A stretch of DNA of 23,252 nucleotides from Bacteroidota bacterium (GTDB lineage: Bacteria > Bacteroidota > Bacteroidia > Chitinophagales > Chitinophagaceae): contig CANHIR010000008.1 in NCBI GenBank assembly GCA_947461015.1, forward strand, positions 1-23,252. Reading direction: 5' to 3'. The notes beneath the pieces are model-generated. The model had not been told where the DNA came from. It worked only from the letters and a program-made list of their open reading frames with translations, and ran no database searches. Positions 7,049-14,372 of the stretch are shown here, piece after piece. The position numbers were made by a program, and so were the translations under genes. The stretch's first letter is position 1. Each line of letters begins with the position of its first letter.

Positions 7049-8143
7049 TTATTGTTTTTTTAACACCAGATCGGCCATAATCATGTTATGGTCGCTTAAG
7101 TTCTCGTCGGTTTGTTCCCAGGATTTTACTTCCCATTTATTATTTGCTAAAATGTAGTCAATTCTGAGTATGGGAGAAAGGCCTTGATAGGTTGCGCCAA
7201 AACCAAACCCCTTGGCTAAGAATGCGTCTTGCCAACCCTTCGTTATTTTTTGATAAGTATATGAATTGGGGACGTCATTGAAATCACCTGTTACAATAGT
7301 AGGATAGGGACTTTCATTTATTTGCCTTTCTACCATTGCGGCCTGTACTGCTCTTTCTGTAAAGGCTTGTTTCATTTTTTGCAATACACCCATCTTGTTT
7401 TTTGAAGCATCATCAATTGCATCAAAATCTTTTTGCTTAAACTTATAGGAAGCCAAATGTGTGGTATACACCCTTATGGTATCGTTGCCTTTTAAAATAG
7501 TTGCAGCTATTAAACTTTCTTTATTTTGATATCCATATCGTTGTACATCAATTATTTTGTGTTTAGAATAAATGATACACCCAGAGAAGTAAGAAAGCTG
7601 CTCTGTTTGATAGTCTTTGGAAAAATAGGAATAGGGATATTTTTTATTAAAATACTGCGCATGATTGGCAATATCACCGGGTCTCTCGTTGGTATTGTAT
7701 TCTTGCATACAAATGATATCTGGATTCCACTTTTGTATTGAATAGGCAATTTCTTGTGTGCGTAATTTTGTAGTTGAGCTATTGGTTTGTACTCCATTAA
7801 ATCCCCTAACATTCCAACTTATTACCCTTAGCACATTGTCATTCTTTGTTTTGGGAAAAGAGGTGCCTATATTCCAAGCAAATAATACATAAATAAAATT
7901 CCAGGCAATAATTAAGGTGAGCAATGGAATTAGTGAAAGTAGCGGTTTAATGACCAACCAAAAAAACAGAAGAAAAACCTGAATAAGTAATAAATAAGGA
8001 ATGATGATTCCTAAAAAACCATTTACCCAAATGAGGGTATTAGGTGAAAAAAAAAGAGGATAAAGTATTAAAACAGAAATGACTGCATTTAATATGATCA
8101 TTGTTTTTTTTCCAACCAATCTGAAGAACGATTTTTTTACCAT
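7049..8143 (-). CDS. Membrane-anchored endonuclease/exonuclease/phosphatase family protein
   Basis: EEP-fold metal-dependent phosphoesterase (DNase I / sphingomyelinase / inositol-phosphatase clan); the substrate is unknown. The 364-aa protein begins with about three membrane segments (roughly residues 13-32, 42-62 and 66-90). The catalytic domain has a full set of residues: N111 (SWNVRGFNG), E148 (CMQEYN), H229 (TTHLAS), D287/N289 (GDFNDV), D329 (RIDYIL) and the final SDH at 350-352. Its start overlaps the stop of the degenerate rhomboid by one base (TAATG), implying translational coupling. It is the last gene of the rlmD-rhomboid-rhomboid cluster. Its topology places the catalytic domain on one face of the inner membrane, but I cannot tell which. 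Confidence 0.88.
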   Translation of the reverse strand: MVKKSFFRLVGKKTMIILNAVISVLILYPLFFSPNTLIWVNGFLGIIIPYLLLIQVFLLFFWLVIKPLLSLIPLLTLIIAWNFIYVLFAWNIGTSFPKTKNDNVLRVISWNVRGFNGVQTNSSTTKLRTQEIAYSIQKWNPDIICMQEYNTNERPGDIANHAQYFNKKYPYSYFSKDYQTEQLSYFSGCIIYSKHKIIDVQRYGYQNKESLIAATILKGNDTIRVYTTHLASYKFKQKDFDAIDDASKNKMGVLQKMKQAFTERAVQAAMVERQINESPYPTIVTGDFNDVPNSYTYQKITKGWQDAFLAKGFGFGATYQGLSPILRIDYILANNKWEVKSWEQTDENLSDHNMIMADLVLKKQ

Positions 8144-8829
8144 TAATTTTTGGGGGTTAAACTATTGTTCATCAAATGTAATAGTTGATGCATCCATTTT
8201 CCCAAATCTGTCCCTTTTTTTAATAACATTATATAAATGAACCCGGTGAGTCCTCCCAAAAGGGTTGTTAAAATTAGCGCTAGTGGTGCTTCTAGTAAAC
8301 TATATCCTTGTAAAAGAATATATAAAACACCAAATATCCATATGGGAATACCACCTCCCACACTTGATAATATTTTATAATTTGGTGTGAGCGAAACGCA
8401 TGCAATCACAATACTTGTAACACAGGCCGTAGATCCTATTAATGGCTGATTAGAGGTTAAAAATATAAATGCAATGGGAGACAACAAACCACTGTAAAAA
8501 TAAATTGGAAAAAGGTGCTTGTTTGCCCCATTGGATTGAAGAACATTGCTAAACAGCGTTAACCAAACCATATTGCCAAATAAAATCCAAAAACCACTGT
8601 GCACCCAATTATACGTGAGTAATGTCCAAGGATGTGTGTACCAATCACTTTGCAAAGTGAGTGGATAATAAATTTGATTAAAATATTGAGCAACGGGCAA
8701 ACTTTCTAAATAATAAATAACCTTCATCAAGCCCATGATCACAAAAACAACTAGGTTAATTGCCAATAAAGCAACAAGTGCATTGTTGTCATCACCCAAT
8801 GCTGGTTTCTGTTTTTTTTCTAATTGCAT
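8143..8829 (-). CDS. Rhomboid-fold protein with lost catalytic residues (pseudoprotease)
   Basis: This 228-aa polytopic protein resembles the rhomboid encoded just upstream, keeping the fold landmarks HSGFWILFGNM (about residues 77-87) and LGGLTGF (191-197). The active site is not conserved. Where rhomboids have GxSG with the serine nucleophile, this one reads IGSTACV, placing T134 at the serine position. The expected catalytic histidine aligns with L190. It should therefore be proteolytically inactive, like iRhom or derlin-type proteins, though derivation from an active enzyme is inference. The gene is intact and uninterrupted. It follows the active rhomboid by 22 bp and overlaps the EEP gene by one base, so it appears to be maintained as part of the operon. 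Confidence 0.8.
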   Translation of the reverse strand: MQLEKKQKPALGDDNNALVALLAINLVVFVIMGLMKVIYYLESLPVAQYFNQIYYPLTLQSDWYTHPWTLLTYNWVHSGFWILFGNMVWLTLFSNVLQSNGANKHLFPIYFYSGLLSPIAFIFLTSNQPLIGSTACVTSIVIACVSLTPNYKILSSVGGGIPIWIFGVLYILLQGYSLLEAPLALILTTLLGGLTGFIYIMLLKKGTDLGKWMHQLLHLMNNSLTPKN

Positions 8830-8851
8830 TCAATTCATTTTAAAATCCTAT

Positions 8852-9511
8852 TTAATATCTTCTATTGTTGCGCTTCCAAGTATATACCAATATAAATCCA
8901 ACGATTGCCCCTCCAACATGAGCCCACCTTGCAATACCATCACCAGGTTGCCCCTCTATTGCATAATACAATTCATATGAAAAATATAAAATGCCCAACC
9001 ATTTTGCTTTCATGGGGATGAAAAAATAAATATAGATATAGGTATCCGGAAATAAGTATACAAATGCTATTAAGATACCAAATACGGCACCACTCGCTCC
9101 AATAGTAGCAACGTCCACCATAGCTTGATAATAGGCTTCACTTGCGTGCATTAATTCATAAGACATGATGCCAAGGTGTAAAAACGCGGCGCCTAATCCA
9201 CACAGAAAATAAAACAAAAGAAATTGTTTGGGGCCCCACATGTTTTCTAGAATTGATCCAAACATCCACAAGGCCAACATGTTCCCAAAAATGTGTCCAA
9301 AATTTCCATGTAAAAACATGTGCGTAACCAATTGCCAAGGCTTGAATAATTCACTCTGATATGCATGAAGACCAAAAGTATCTTCAAATGAAAAACTAAC
9401 TGCAGAACCAGTAAGTGTGTTTTGTGCTAAAAAAAACAATGCATTTATGATAAGCAGGTTTTTTATTACTACTGGAAGTACACCAAATCCTGTGGGTCTA
9501 AATTGAGTCAT
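8852..9511 (-). CDS. Rhomboid family intramembrane serine protease
   Basis: Intramembrane protease that cleaves transmembrane segments; 219 aa with about six hydrophobic segments. Catalytic dyad present: S140 in TIGASGAVFG and H198 in WAHVGGAIVG. The HGNFGHIFGNM segment (H68, H73, N77) gives the oxyanion and loop residues typical of the family. The start at ATG 9511 lies 9 bp after the rlmD stop, and the second, degenerate rhomboid follows by 22 bp. No substrate can be predicted. The run rlmD, rhomboid, rhomboid, EEP is tightly packed and read as one operon. I recall tandem rhomboids followed by an EEP gene in other Bacteroidota, but did not check this. Confidence 0.92.
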   Translation of the reverse strand: MTQFRPTGFGVLPVVIKNLLIINALFFLAQNTLTGSAVSFSFEDTFGLHAYQSELFKPWQLVTHMFLHGNFGHIFGNMLALWMFGSILENMWGPKQFLLFYFLCGLGAAFLHLGIMSYELMHASEAYYQAMVDVATIGASGAVFGILIAFVYLFPDTYIYIYFFIPMKAKWLGILYFSYELYYAIEGQPGDGIARWAHVGGAIVGFILVYTWKRNNRRY

Positions 9512-9520
9512 TTGAAATAA

Positions 9521-10942
9521 TTATTTTCTTTTTAATTGCACCACATTTTCAATATGGAGCGTGTGCGGAAACATATCTACTGGTTGAATTTTAGTTACTT
9601 TATACTTTTCATCCAACAAGGCAAGATCTCTTGCTTGGGTAGCGGGATTGCAACTCACATATACAATAGTGGGCGCTTCCATTGCCAATAATTTATGCAC
9701 TAATTTTTCATGCATCCCTGCACGAGGAGGATCCGTAATAATTACATCGGGCTTTCCGTGTGTTTCAAAAAATGCATCGTCACAAATGTCAATTACATCG
9801 CCGGCAAAAAATGCAGTGTCTTTTAAATTATTTATTTGCGCATTTTCTTTAGCATCCTCAATGGCTTCTGCCACAAACTCAACCCCTACAATTTTTTTAG
9901 CTTGCTTACTGCAAAATATACCAATGCTTCCCGTTCCACAATACAAATCATACACCACTTCTTTGCCCGTTAGCTCTGCAAAATCTCTAGTCACTTGATA
10001 CAAGCGCTCGGCTTGTTTTGAATTGGTTTGAAAAAATGATTTAGGACTAATTTTAAATGAAAAATTTTCAAGCATTTCCGTGATATACCCATTTCCAAAA
10101 AATACTTGTGGTACCAAATCCTGCATACTATCATTACGTTTTGTATTAATAGTATACAATAAAGTAGTTATTTGAGGAAACTGTTTTAGTAATAAATTTA
10201 ACAACGCTTCTCTCTTTTCCGTATCCTCATACCCTAAAATCAGGTTTACCATCCACTGTCCATTTGTCGTATTGCGCACAAACATATTGCGCAACCAGCC
10301 CTGATGTTGTTTAATATTGTAAAAAGGCATTTTATTTTCAATCGCAAAATTCACCACTGCCTTTCTCATTAAATTAGTAGGCTCTACCTGCAAATAGCAG
10401 GTGTCAATTTCCACTACTTTTTCAAAAAAGCCCCTAGCGTGAAAACCACCTGCCCCAGGTGTGGAGATGGGCTCCACGCCGGCTGCTTTCATTGCCTTAA
10501 AGGCATCAAAGGGTATAAATTTTTCGGTGGCAAAAGTATATTCAACCTTGTTTCTATATCCCTCGGTGAGCGTTGCGCCCAAAATGGGTGGAATTTCAGG
10601 CAATGCAACTTTTGCTATACGCGTTAAATTATCAACTACTTGCTTATGCTTATATTTTAGTTGTTGTTCATAAGGCAACATTTGCCATTGACATCCTCCA
10701 CAAACACCAAAATGTGCGCAAAAGGGTTTAACTCTAATGTCTGAATAACTATGAAAGTGTTTAGCAAAGCCTTCAGCCCAGTCGGCTTTGTTTTTTTGGA
10801 GTTGTATGTCAACCACATCCCCAGGGACCGCGCCCTCTACAAACACTACCTTCCCGTCTACCCTTGCCAAGGATTTTCCTTCGGCTGCATAGTCTTCGAT
10901 AAGGACCTTTTCTAAAACGGGTTTTTGCTTTACTTTTCTCAC
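9521..10942 (-). CDS. rlmD: 23S rRNA (uracil-5-)-methyltransferase, RlmD type
   Basis: SAM-dependent RNA m5U methyltransferase of the RumA/RlmD/TrmA family. I choose GTG 10942 (473 aa). An in-frame TTG at 10960 gives a longer frame, but a TAnnTTTG promoter word lies between the two. A TRAM RNA-binding domain comes first (about residues 8-60), then the iron-sulfur cluster cysteines C75-x5-C-x2-C (CAHFGVCGGC, C75/C81/C84) and C182. The SAM site is VYDLYCGTGS (about 330-339). The catalytic region has DPPRAG (from 404) and VSCNP with nucleophile C431. The exact target (U1939 in E. coli) is inferred; related RlmCD enzymes modify two sites. First gene of the rhomboid/EEP cluster, 9 bp before the next start. 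Confidence 0.93.
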   Translation of the reverse strand: MRKVKQKPVLEKVLIEDYAAEGKSLARVDGKVVFVEGAVPGDVVDIQLQKNKADWAEGFAKHFHSYSDIRVKPFCAHFGVCGGCQWQMLPYEQQLKYKHKQVVDNLTRIAKVALPEIPPILGATLTEGYRNKVEYTFATEKFIPFDAFKAMKAAGVEPISTPGAGGFHARGFFEKVVEIDTCYLQVEPTNLMRKAVVNFAIENKMPFYNIKQHQGWLRNMFVRNTTNGQWMVNLILGYEDTEKREALLNLLLKQFPQITTLLYTINTKRNDSMQDLVPQVFFGNGYITEMLENFSFKISPKSFFQTNSKQAERLYQVTRDFAELTGKEVVYDLYCGTGSIGIFCSKQAKKIVGVEFVAEAIEDAKENAQINNLKDTAFFAGDVIDICDDAFFETHGKPDVIITDPPRAGMHEKLVHKLLAMEAPTIVYVSCNPATQARDLALLDEKYKVTKIQPVDMFPHTLHIENVVQLKRK

Positions 10943-10947
10943 GATAG

Positions 10948-10955
10948 CAAAGGTA
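10948..10955 (-). promoter_or_regulatory. Putative rlmD promoter, -7 element (near-leaderless)
   Basis: The minus strand reads TACCTTTG, a full TAnnTTTG match, five bases before the GTG at 10942. This position supports the GTG start, because a TTG start at 10960 would lie upstream of the promoter element. Confidence 0.45.
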
Positions 10956-11010
10956 CTCAACCCGCCTTATATTTAAAGTAAATAGGTATATAATTTAACT
11001 TGTTAATTTA

Positions 11011-11018
11011 TACTTTTA
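11011..11018 (+). promoter_or_regulatory. Possible promoter of the exported thioredoxin-like gene
   Basis: TACTTTTA departs from TAnnTTTG only at the last base and lies four bases before the ATG at 11023. The spacing is almost the same as for the MerC-like gene. Weak on sequence alone. Confidence 0.35.
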
Positions 11019-11022
11019 CAAA

Positions 11023-12450
11023 ATGAAAAAGATATTTACCGCTTGTTTACTATTTCCGGTATTGTTATTTGCCCAATCTAATTTGGGGCATGGCATACAA
11101 ATAACCCTCAAACCCTTCCAGGATACAAAAATTTACCTAGCTACCAACTACGGAAACAATAAGGTTTTTGCAGATTCTTGCATTTTAAATCAAAATAGTG
11201 AGGGAATATTTAAGTCCAATGTAAAATTGACACCAGGTATTTATTTTATCGTTTCTCCTAGAATGAGCATACTGTTTGATTTTTTAGTGGACGATAAGCA
11301 ACATTTTAAAATCGTTGCCGATACGCAAGATTTAAAAAAAATTAGTTTTACGGGTTCAAAAGACAATGAACTGTTTCAAAGCTATTCTAAAAATGTAAAT
11401 GATTTATTTGTTCAATTAAATGCAATTGAACAAGATTATAAAGTTGCTAAAACAGCAAAAGATTCTACTAAATTAAAAGAAGCCTATATTATCAAGGATA
11501 AAGAAATAAAGCAAAAAAGAAAAGCCTTTATTCAGGAAAATCCAAATGCACTCATGTCTTTTTTGCTAAATACCATGGAAATTCCGGAGACACCAAGTAT
11601 TCCCATAGTCAATGGCAAAGCCGATTCGCTCTATCCATTCCGATATGTTAAAGAGCATTATTGGGACCATGTGCTATTTAATGATAACCGTTTATTGAGG
11701 ACTCCTTTTTTTGAAAAAAAGTTAGATGATTATTTTAATAACTTTGTTGCACGTGATCCGGATTCAATTATAAATGAAGTTCAATACATGTTAACTGTTG
11801 CAAAAACCGGAAAAGAAATATATCCGTTTTTACTTTTTAAATTTACCAACAAATATATAAGTCCGGAATTTATGGGCCAGGACAAAGTATTCGTCCACCT
11901 ATATCAAAACTTTTTTGCCAAAGGAGACACGGTATTATTAAACGAAGATTCTAAAAAATCAATCCGAGAAAGGGCTTTTAGCTTAATGGCCAATCAACTA
12001 GGCTTGCCCGCCCCCATATTGGTTTTGAATGATACGGATGAAAAGCGTTTTGCATTGCATAATTTAAAAGCAACTTATACCCTTATTGCTTTTTGGGATC
12101 CAACCTGTAGTCATTGTAAAATAGAGATTCCTAAACTAGACTCCATGTATAAAGCAGCCTGGATGAATAAGGATATTCAGGTAATTGCTGTTAATATAAA
12201 TAATAAAGAAAAAACAGCTTGGAAAAATTTTATCAAAGAAAACAAATTAAATAAATGGATAAACGCTTATCAAACGGACGAGGATTTAAATAGAGAAATT
12301 AAGGAAGGCAAACCTACCACCATTAGACAGCTTTATGATGTTTATAAAACACCTACCTTTTATTTATTAGACAAGGACAAAAAAATAGTTGCCAAAAATT
12401 TAAGCATTGAACAGTTTAATGATTTTATTCAGTCTACCCTGAAAAAATAA
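11023..12450 (+). CDS. Exported DUF4369/TlpA-type thioredoxin-fold protein
   Basis: Predicted periplasmic thiol-disulfide oxidoreductase of 475 aa. A signal peptide (MKKIFTACLLFPVLLFAQS, cleaved near residue 17-19) starts the protein. A DUF4369-like beta domain follows (about 23-115), then a charged helical and DUF5106-like middle region (about 120-315), then a TlpA/AhpC-type thioredoxin domain (about 330-475). The redox motif is WDPTCSHC (C362, C365), with the cis-proline in KTPTFYLLD (P444). Such multidomain TlpA proteins are common in Bacteroidota; partners are mostly unknown. It is divergent from rlmD and stands alone, ending at a bidirectional terminator shared with metF. The role is inferred from the fold. 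Confidence 0.88.
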   Translation: MKKIFTACLLFPVLLFAQSNLGHGIQITLKPFQDTKIYLATNYGNNKVFADSCILNQNSEGIFKSNVKLTPGIYFIVSPRMSILFDFLVDDKQHFKIVADTQDLKKISFTGSKDNELFQSYSKNVNDLFVQLNAIEQDYKVAKTAKDSTKLKEAYIIKDKEIKQKRKAFIQENPNALMSFLLNTMEIPETPSIPIVNGKADSLYPFRYVKEHYWDHVLFNDNRLLRTPFFEKKLDDYFNNFVARDPDSIINEVQYMLTVAKTGKEIYPFLLFKFTNKYISPEFMGQDKVFVHLYQNFFAKGDTVLLNEDSKKSIRERAFSLMANQLGLPAPILVLNDTDEKRFALHNLKATYTLIAFWDPTCSHCKIEIPKLDSMYKAAWMNKDIQVIAVNINNKEKTAWKNFIKENKLNKWINAYQTDEDLNREIKEGKPTTIRQLYDVYKTPTFYLLDKDKKIVAKNLSIEQFNDFIQSTLKK

Positions 12451-12468
12451 TTCAGCCGTATCCTAAAT

Positions 12469-12499
12469 AAAAAAGGAGTCTTTATAAGACTCCTTTTTT
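12469..12499. terminator. Bidirectional terminator between the TlpA-like gene and metF
   Basis: GGAGTCTT-TAT-AAGACTCC (12475-12493) is flanked by six A on the left and six T on the right, making a 14-bp uninterrupted stem. It has a U-tract in both directions and serves the two converging genes. Confidence 0.92.
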
Positions 12500-12519
12500 A
12501 TTTATTTAAGTTTATAGTT

Positions 12520-13473
12520 TTAAAATACAGCGGCAACAACGTCTTTTACTACTTTTGGTTTTCCTAAGGTGTAATAGTGTAAAACAGGTACACCAGCGGC
12601 TTTTAGCTCCTTGCTTTGCGCTATTAACCATTCTGTGCCAACTTGCTCACATGCCTCGTCGGTGGTCGCCGCTTGCATGGCATTTCTTAAATCCGCAGGA
12701 ATGTCTACATAAAAAATGTTTGGCAAAACAGTAAGCTGCTTTTTATTGGTAATAGGTTTTAGACCTGGAATAATAGGAACATTTATTCCAATACTTCTAC
12801 ATGCGTCAACGTATTCAAAATATTTTTTGTTGTCAAAAAACATTTGTGTCATAATGTATTGCGCACCCGCTTCTACTTTTTCTTTTGCTTTTTGTAAATC
12901 AAACTCCATACTAGGTGCTTCAAAATGCTTTTCCGGATAACCCGATATGCCCATGCAAAAATTTGTCTTGCTACCGTTTATAATTTCTTTGTCTAAATAC
13001 TGACCACTATTCAATCCTACTACTTGTTTTAATAAGTCAATTGCTTGGTGATTTCCGTTGTGTTCAGGAATAAATGTTTTTTGTCCTTTTTCTGCATCTC
13101 CTCTTAACACCAAAACGTTGTCTATGCCTAAAAATTGAAGGTCAATTAAAGCATCTTCGGTTTCTCTTTTTGAAAAACCTCCACAAATAATATGCGGCAC
13201 AGCATCTACATTATAGTGGTTCATAATAGCCGCACATATACCTACCGTGCCGGGACGTTTTCTTACATCTACTTTTTCTTCAACACCGTTTTCATTTTTT
13301 CGAATCAGGGTTTCGCTCCTATGGTAGGTCACATTAATCCAGGAAGGCTTAAACTCCATTAAAGGATCCAAATGCTCATATATATAGGAAATGGTGCGGC
13401 CCTTTAAAGGTGGTAATACCTCAAATGAAACTAAAGTGTCTTTCGCCTTTGCCAAATGTTCAGTAACGTGCAT
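12520..13473 (-). CDS. metF: Methylenetetrahydrofolate reductase
   Basis: FAD-dependent reduction of 5,10-methylene-THF to 5-methyl-THF, the methyl donor for methionine synthesis. 317 aa, a normal bacterial length. The N-terminal VSFEVLPPLKGR carries E18, equivalent to the catalytic glutamate of E. coli MetF. The TIM-barrel motifs that follow include NVTYHRSE (about 48-55), VPHIICGGFSKRETEDAL (about 102-120), NVLVLRGDAEKG and the segment QYIMTQMFFD (about 205-215), all typical. Divergent from lptB, with 98 bp between the starts. No other methionine gene is nearby, and I see no SAM riboswitch in the 98-bp leader region. Confidence 0.97.
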   Translation of the reverse strand: MHVTEHLAKAKDTLVSFEVLPPLKGRTISYIYEHLDPLMEFKPSWINVTYHRSETLIRKNENGVEEKVDVRKRPGTVGICAAIMNHYNVDAVPHIICGGFSKRETEDALIDLQFLGIDNVLVLRGDAEKGQKTFIPEHNGNHQAIDLLKQVVGLNSGQYLDKEIINGSKTNFCMGISGYPEKHFEAPSMEFDLQKAKEKVEAGAQYIMTQMFFDNKKYFEYVDACRSIGINVPIIPGLKPITNKKQLTVLPNIFYVDIPADLRNAMQAATTDEACEQVGTEWLIAQSKELKAAGVPVLHYYTLGKPKVVKDVVAAVF

Positions 13474-13498
13474 AATCTTAATTTAAAACAATAGTTTG

Positions 13499-13506
13499 CA
13501 AAAATA
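13499..13506 (-). promoter_or_regulatory. Putative metF promoter, -7 element
   Basis: The minus strand reads TATTTTTG, a full TAnnTTTG match, 25 bp before the ATG at 13473. TTTTG (13535-13531 on the minus strand) lies 24 bp further up, longer than the usual 19-21 bp spacing. Confidence 0.5.
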
Positions 13507-13527
13507 GTTAATATTGATAAGCGATGT

Positions 13528-13542
13528 ATGCAAAAGATGCAT
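13528..13542. repeat. Short inverted repeat between metF and lptB promoters
   Basis: ATGCA-AAAGA-TGCAT: two perfect 5-bp arms about a 5-bp spacer, lying between the two divergent -7 elements and covering the -33 region of lptB. It could be an operator for a shared regulator, but the arms are short and chance is possible. Confidence 0.25.
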
Positions 13543-13549
13543 TTACCCT

Positions 13550-13557
13550 TATTTTTG
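13550..13557 (+). promoter_or_regulatory. Putative lptB operon promoter, -7 element
   Basis: TATTTTTG is a full TAnnTTTG match, 14 bp before the GTG at 13572. It would drive lptB, GH3, the 68-aa membrane protein and fabG. Confidence 0.5.
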
Positions 13558-13571
13558 TATAAATTAAGCAC

Positions 13572-14336
13572 GTGAAACTTACCATTCAAACCGACAAGCT
13601 TATAAAGCAATATAAAAACCGACGCGTTGTTGACCAGGTTAGTGTATCCGTAAGTCAAGGAGAGATAGTGGGTTTATTGGGACCCAATGGAGCGGGAAAA
13701 ACCACTACTTTTTACATGGTGGTGGGATTGATAGCACCGGATGAGGGGCGTGTTTTTTTAAACGATCAGGATATTACCAAACTACCCATGTACAAAAGAG
13801 CACAAATGGGTTTAGGCTATTTACCACAAGAAGCAAGTGTATTTAGAAAACTAACCGTTGCTGATAATATCATGGCGGTATTAGAAATGACCAAGCTAAC
13901 AAAAGGAGAGCGCGTACATAAATTAGAATCGCTTTTGGATGAATTTAATTTACATCATGTTAGAAATAACAATGGTGATAGTTTGAGTGGCGGTGAACGC
14001 AGAAGAACAGAAATTGCGCGTGCACTGGCTGTAGATCCAAAATTTATTTTATTAGACGAACCCTTTGCTGGCGTAGATCCTATCGCAGTTGAAGACATTC
14101 AATCGGTGGTTGCCCGTTTAAAGTTAAAAGACATTGGTATTTTAATTACGGATCACAATGTGAACGAAACCTTGTCTATTTGCGACCGCGCATATTTACT
14201 GATTGAAGGTAAAATATTTAAACATGGCACAGCCGAAGAGTTAGCAGAAGACGAACAAGTAAGACGCTTATACTTAGGAACCAACTTTGAATTAAAGCGT
14301 AAAGATTGGATTATCGAAATGGGTCAAAAAAGCTAA
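13572..14336 (+). CDS. lptB: LPS export ABC transporter ATPase LptB
   Basis: Cytoplasmic ATPase of the LptB2FG complex that extracts lipopolysaccharide from the inner membrane. 254 aa from GTG 13572. Walker [10 protein letters not shown] at residues 37-45; Q-loop Q86 in [10 protein letters not shown]; signature LSGGERRR from 138; Walker B FILLDE (158-163) followed by [14 protein letters not shown]; switch H195 in ITDHN. The [11 protein letters not shown] and [10 protein letters not shown] segments distinguish LptB from other small ABC ATPases. No lptC, lptA or lptFG adjoin it. It is 36 bp upstream of the GH3 gene, likely the first gene of a four-gene operon. Confidence 0.95.
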   Translation: MKLTIQTDKLIKQYKNRRVVDQVSVSVSQGEIVGLLGPNGAGKTTTFYMVVGLIAPDEGRVFLNDQDITKLPMYKRAQMGLGYLPQEASVFRKLTVADNIMAVLEMTKLTKGERVHKLESLLDEFNLHHVRNNNGDSLSGGERRRTEIARALAVDPKFILLDEPFAGVDPIAVEDIQSVVARLKLKDIGILITDHNVNETLSICDRAYLLIEGKIFKHGTAEELAEDEQVRRLYLGTNFELKRKDWIIEMGQKS

Positions 14337-14372
14337 TTTATTTAGCTACATGGCGTATATTGTGTAACGCCT

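Noticed and set aside
9648..9998. 116-codon frame antisense to rlmD
   Set aside because: It covers the conserved SAM and catalytic motifs of rlmD on the other strand and has no features of a real protein.
13474..13571. SAM or cobalamin riboswitch upstream of metF
   Set aside because: The likely leader is only about 20 nt, too short for any known riboswitch, and no conserved box is visible.
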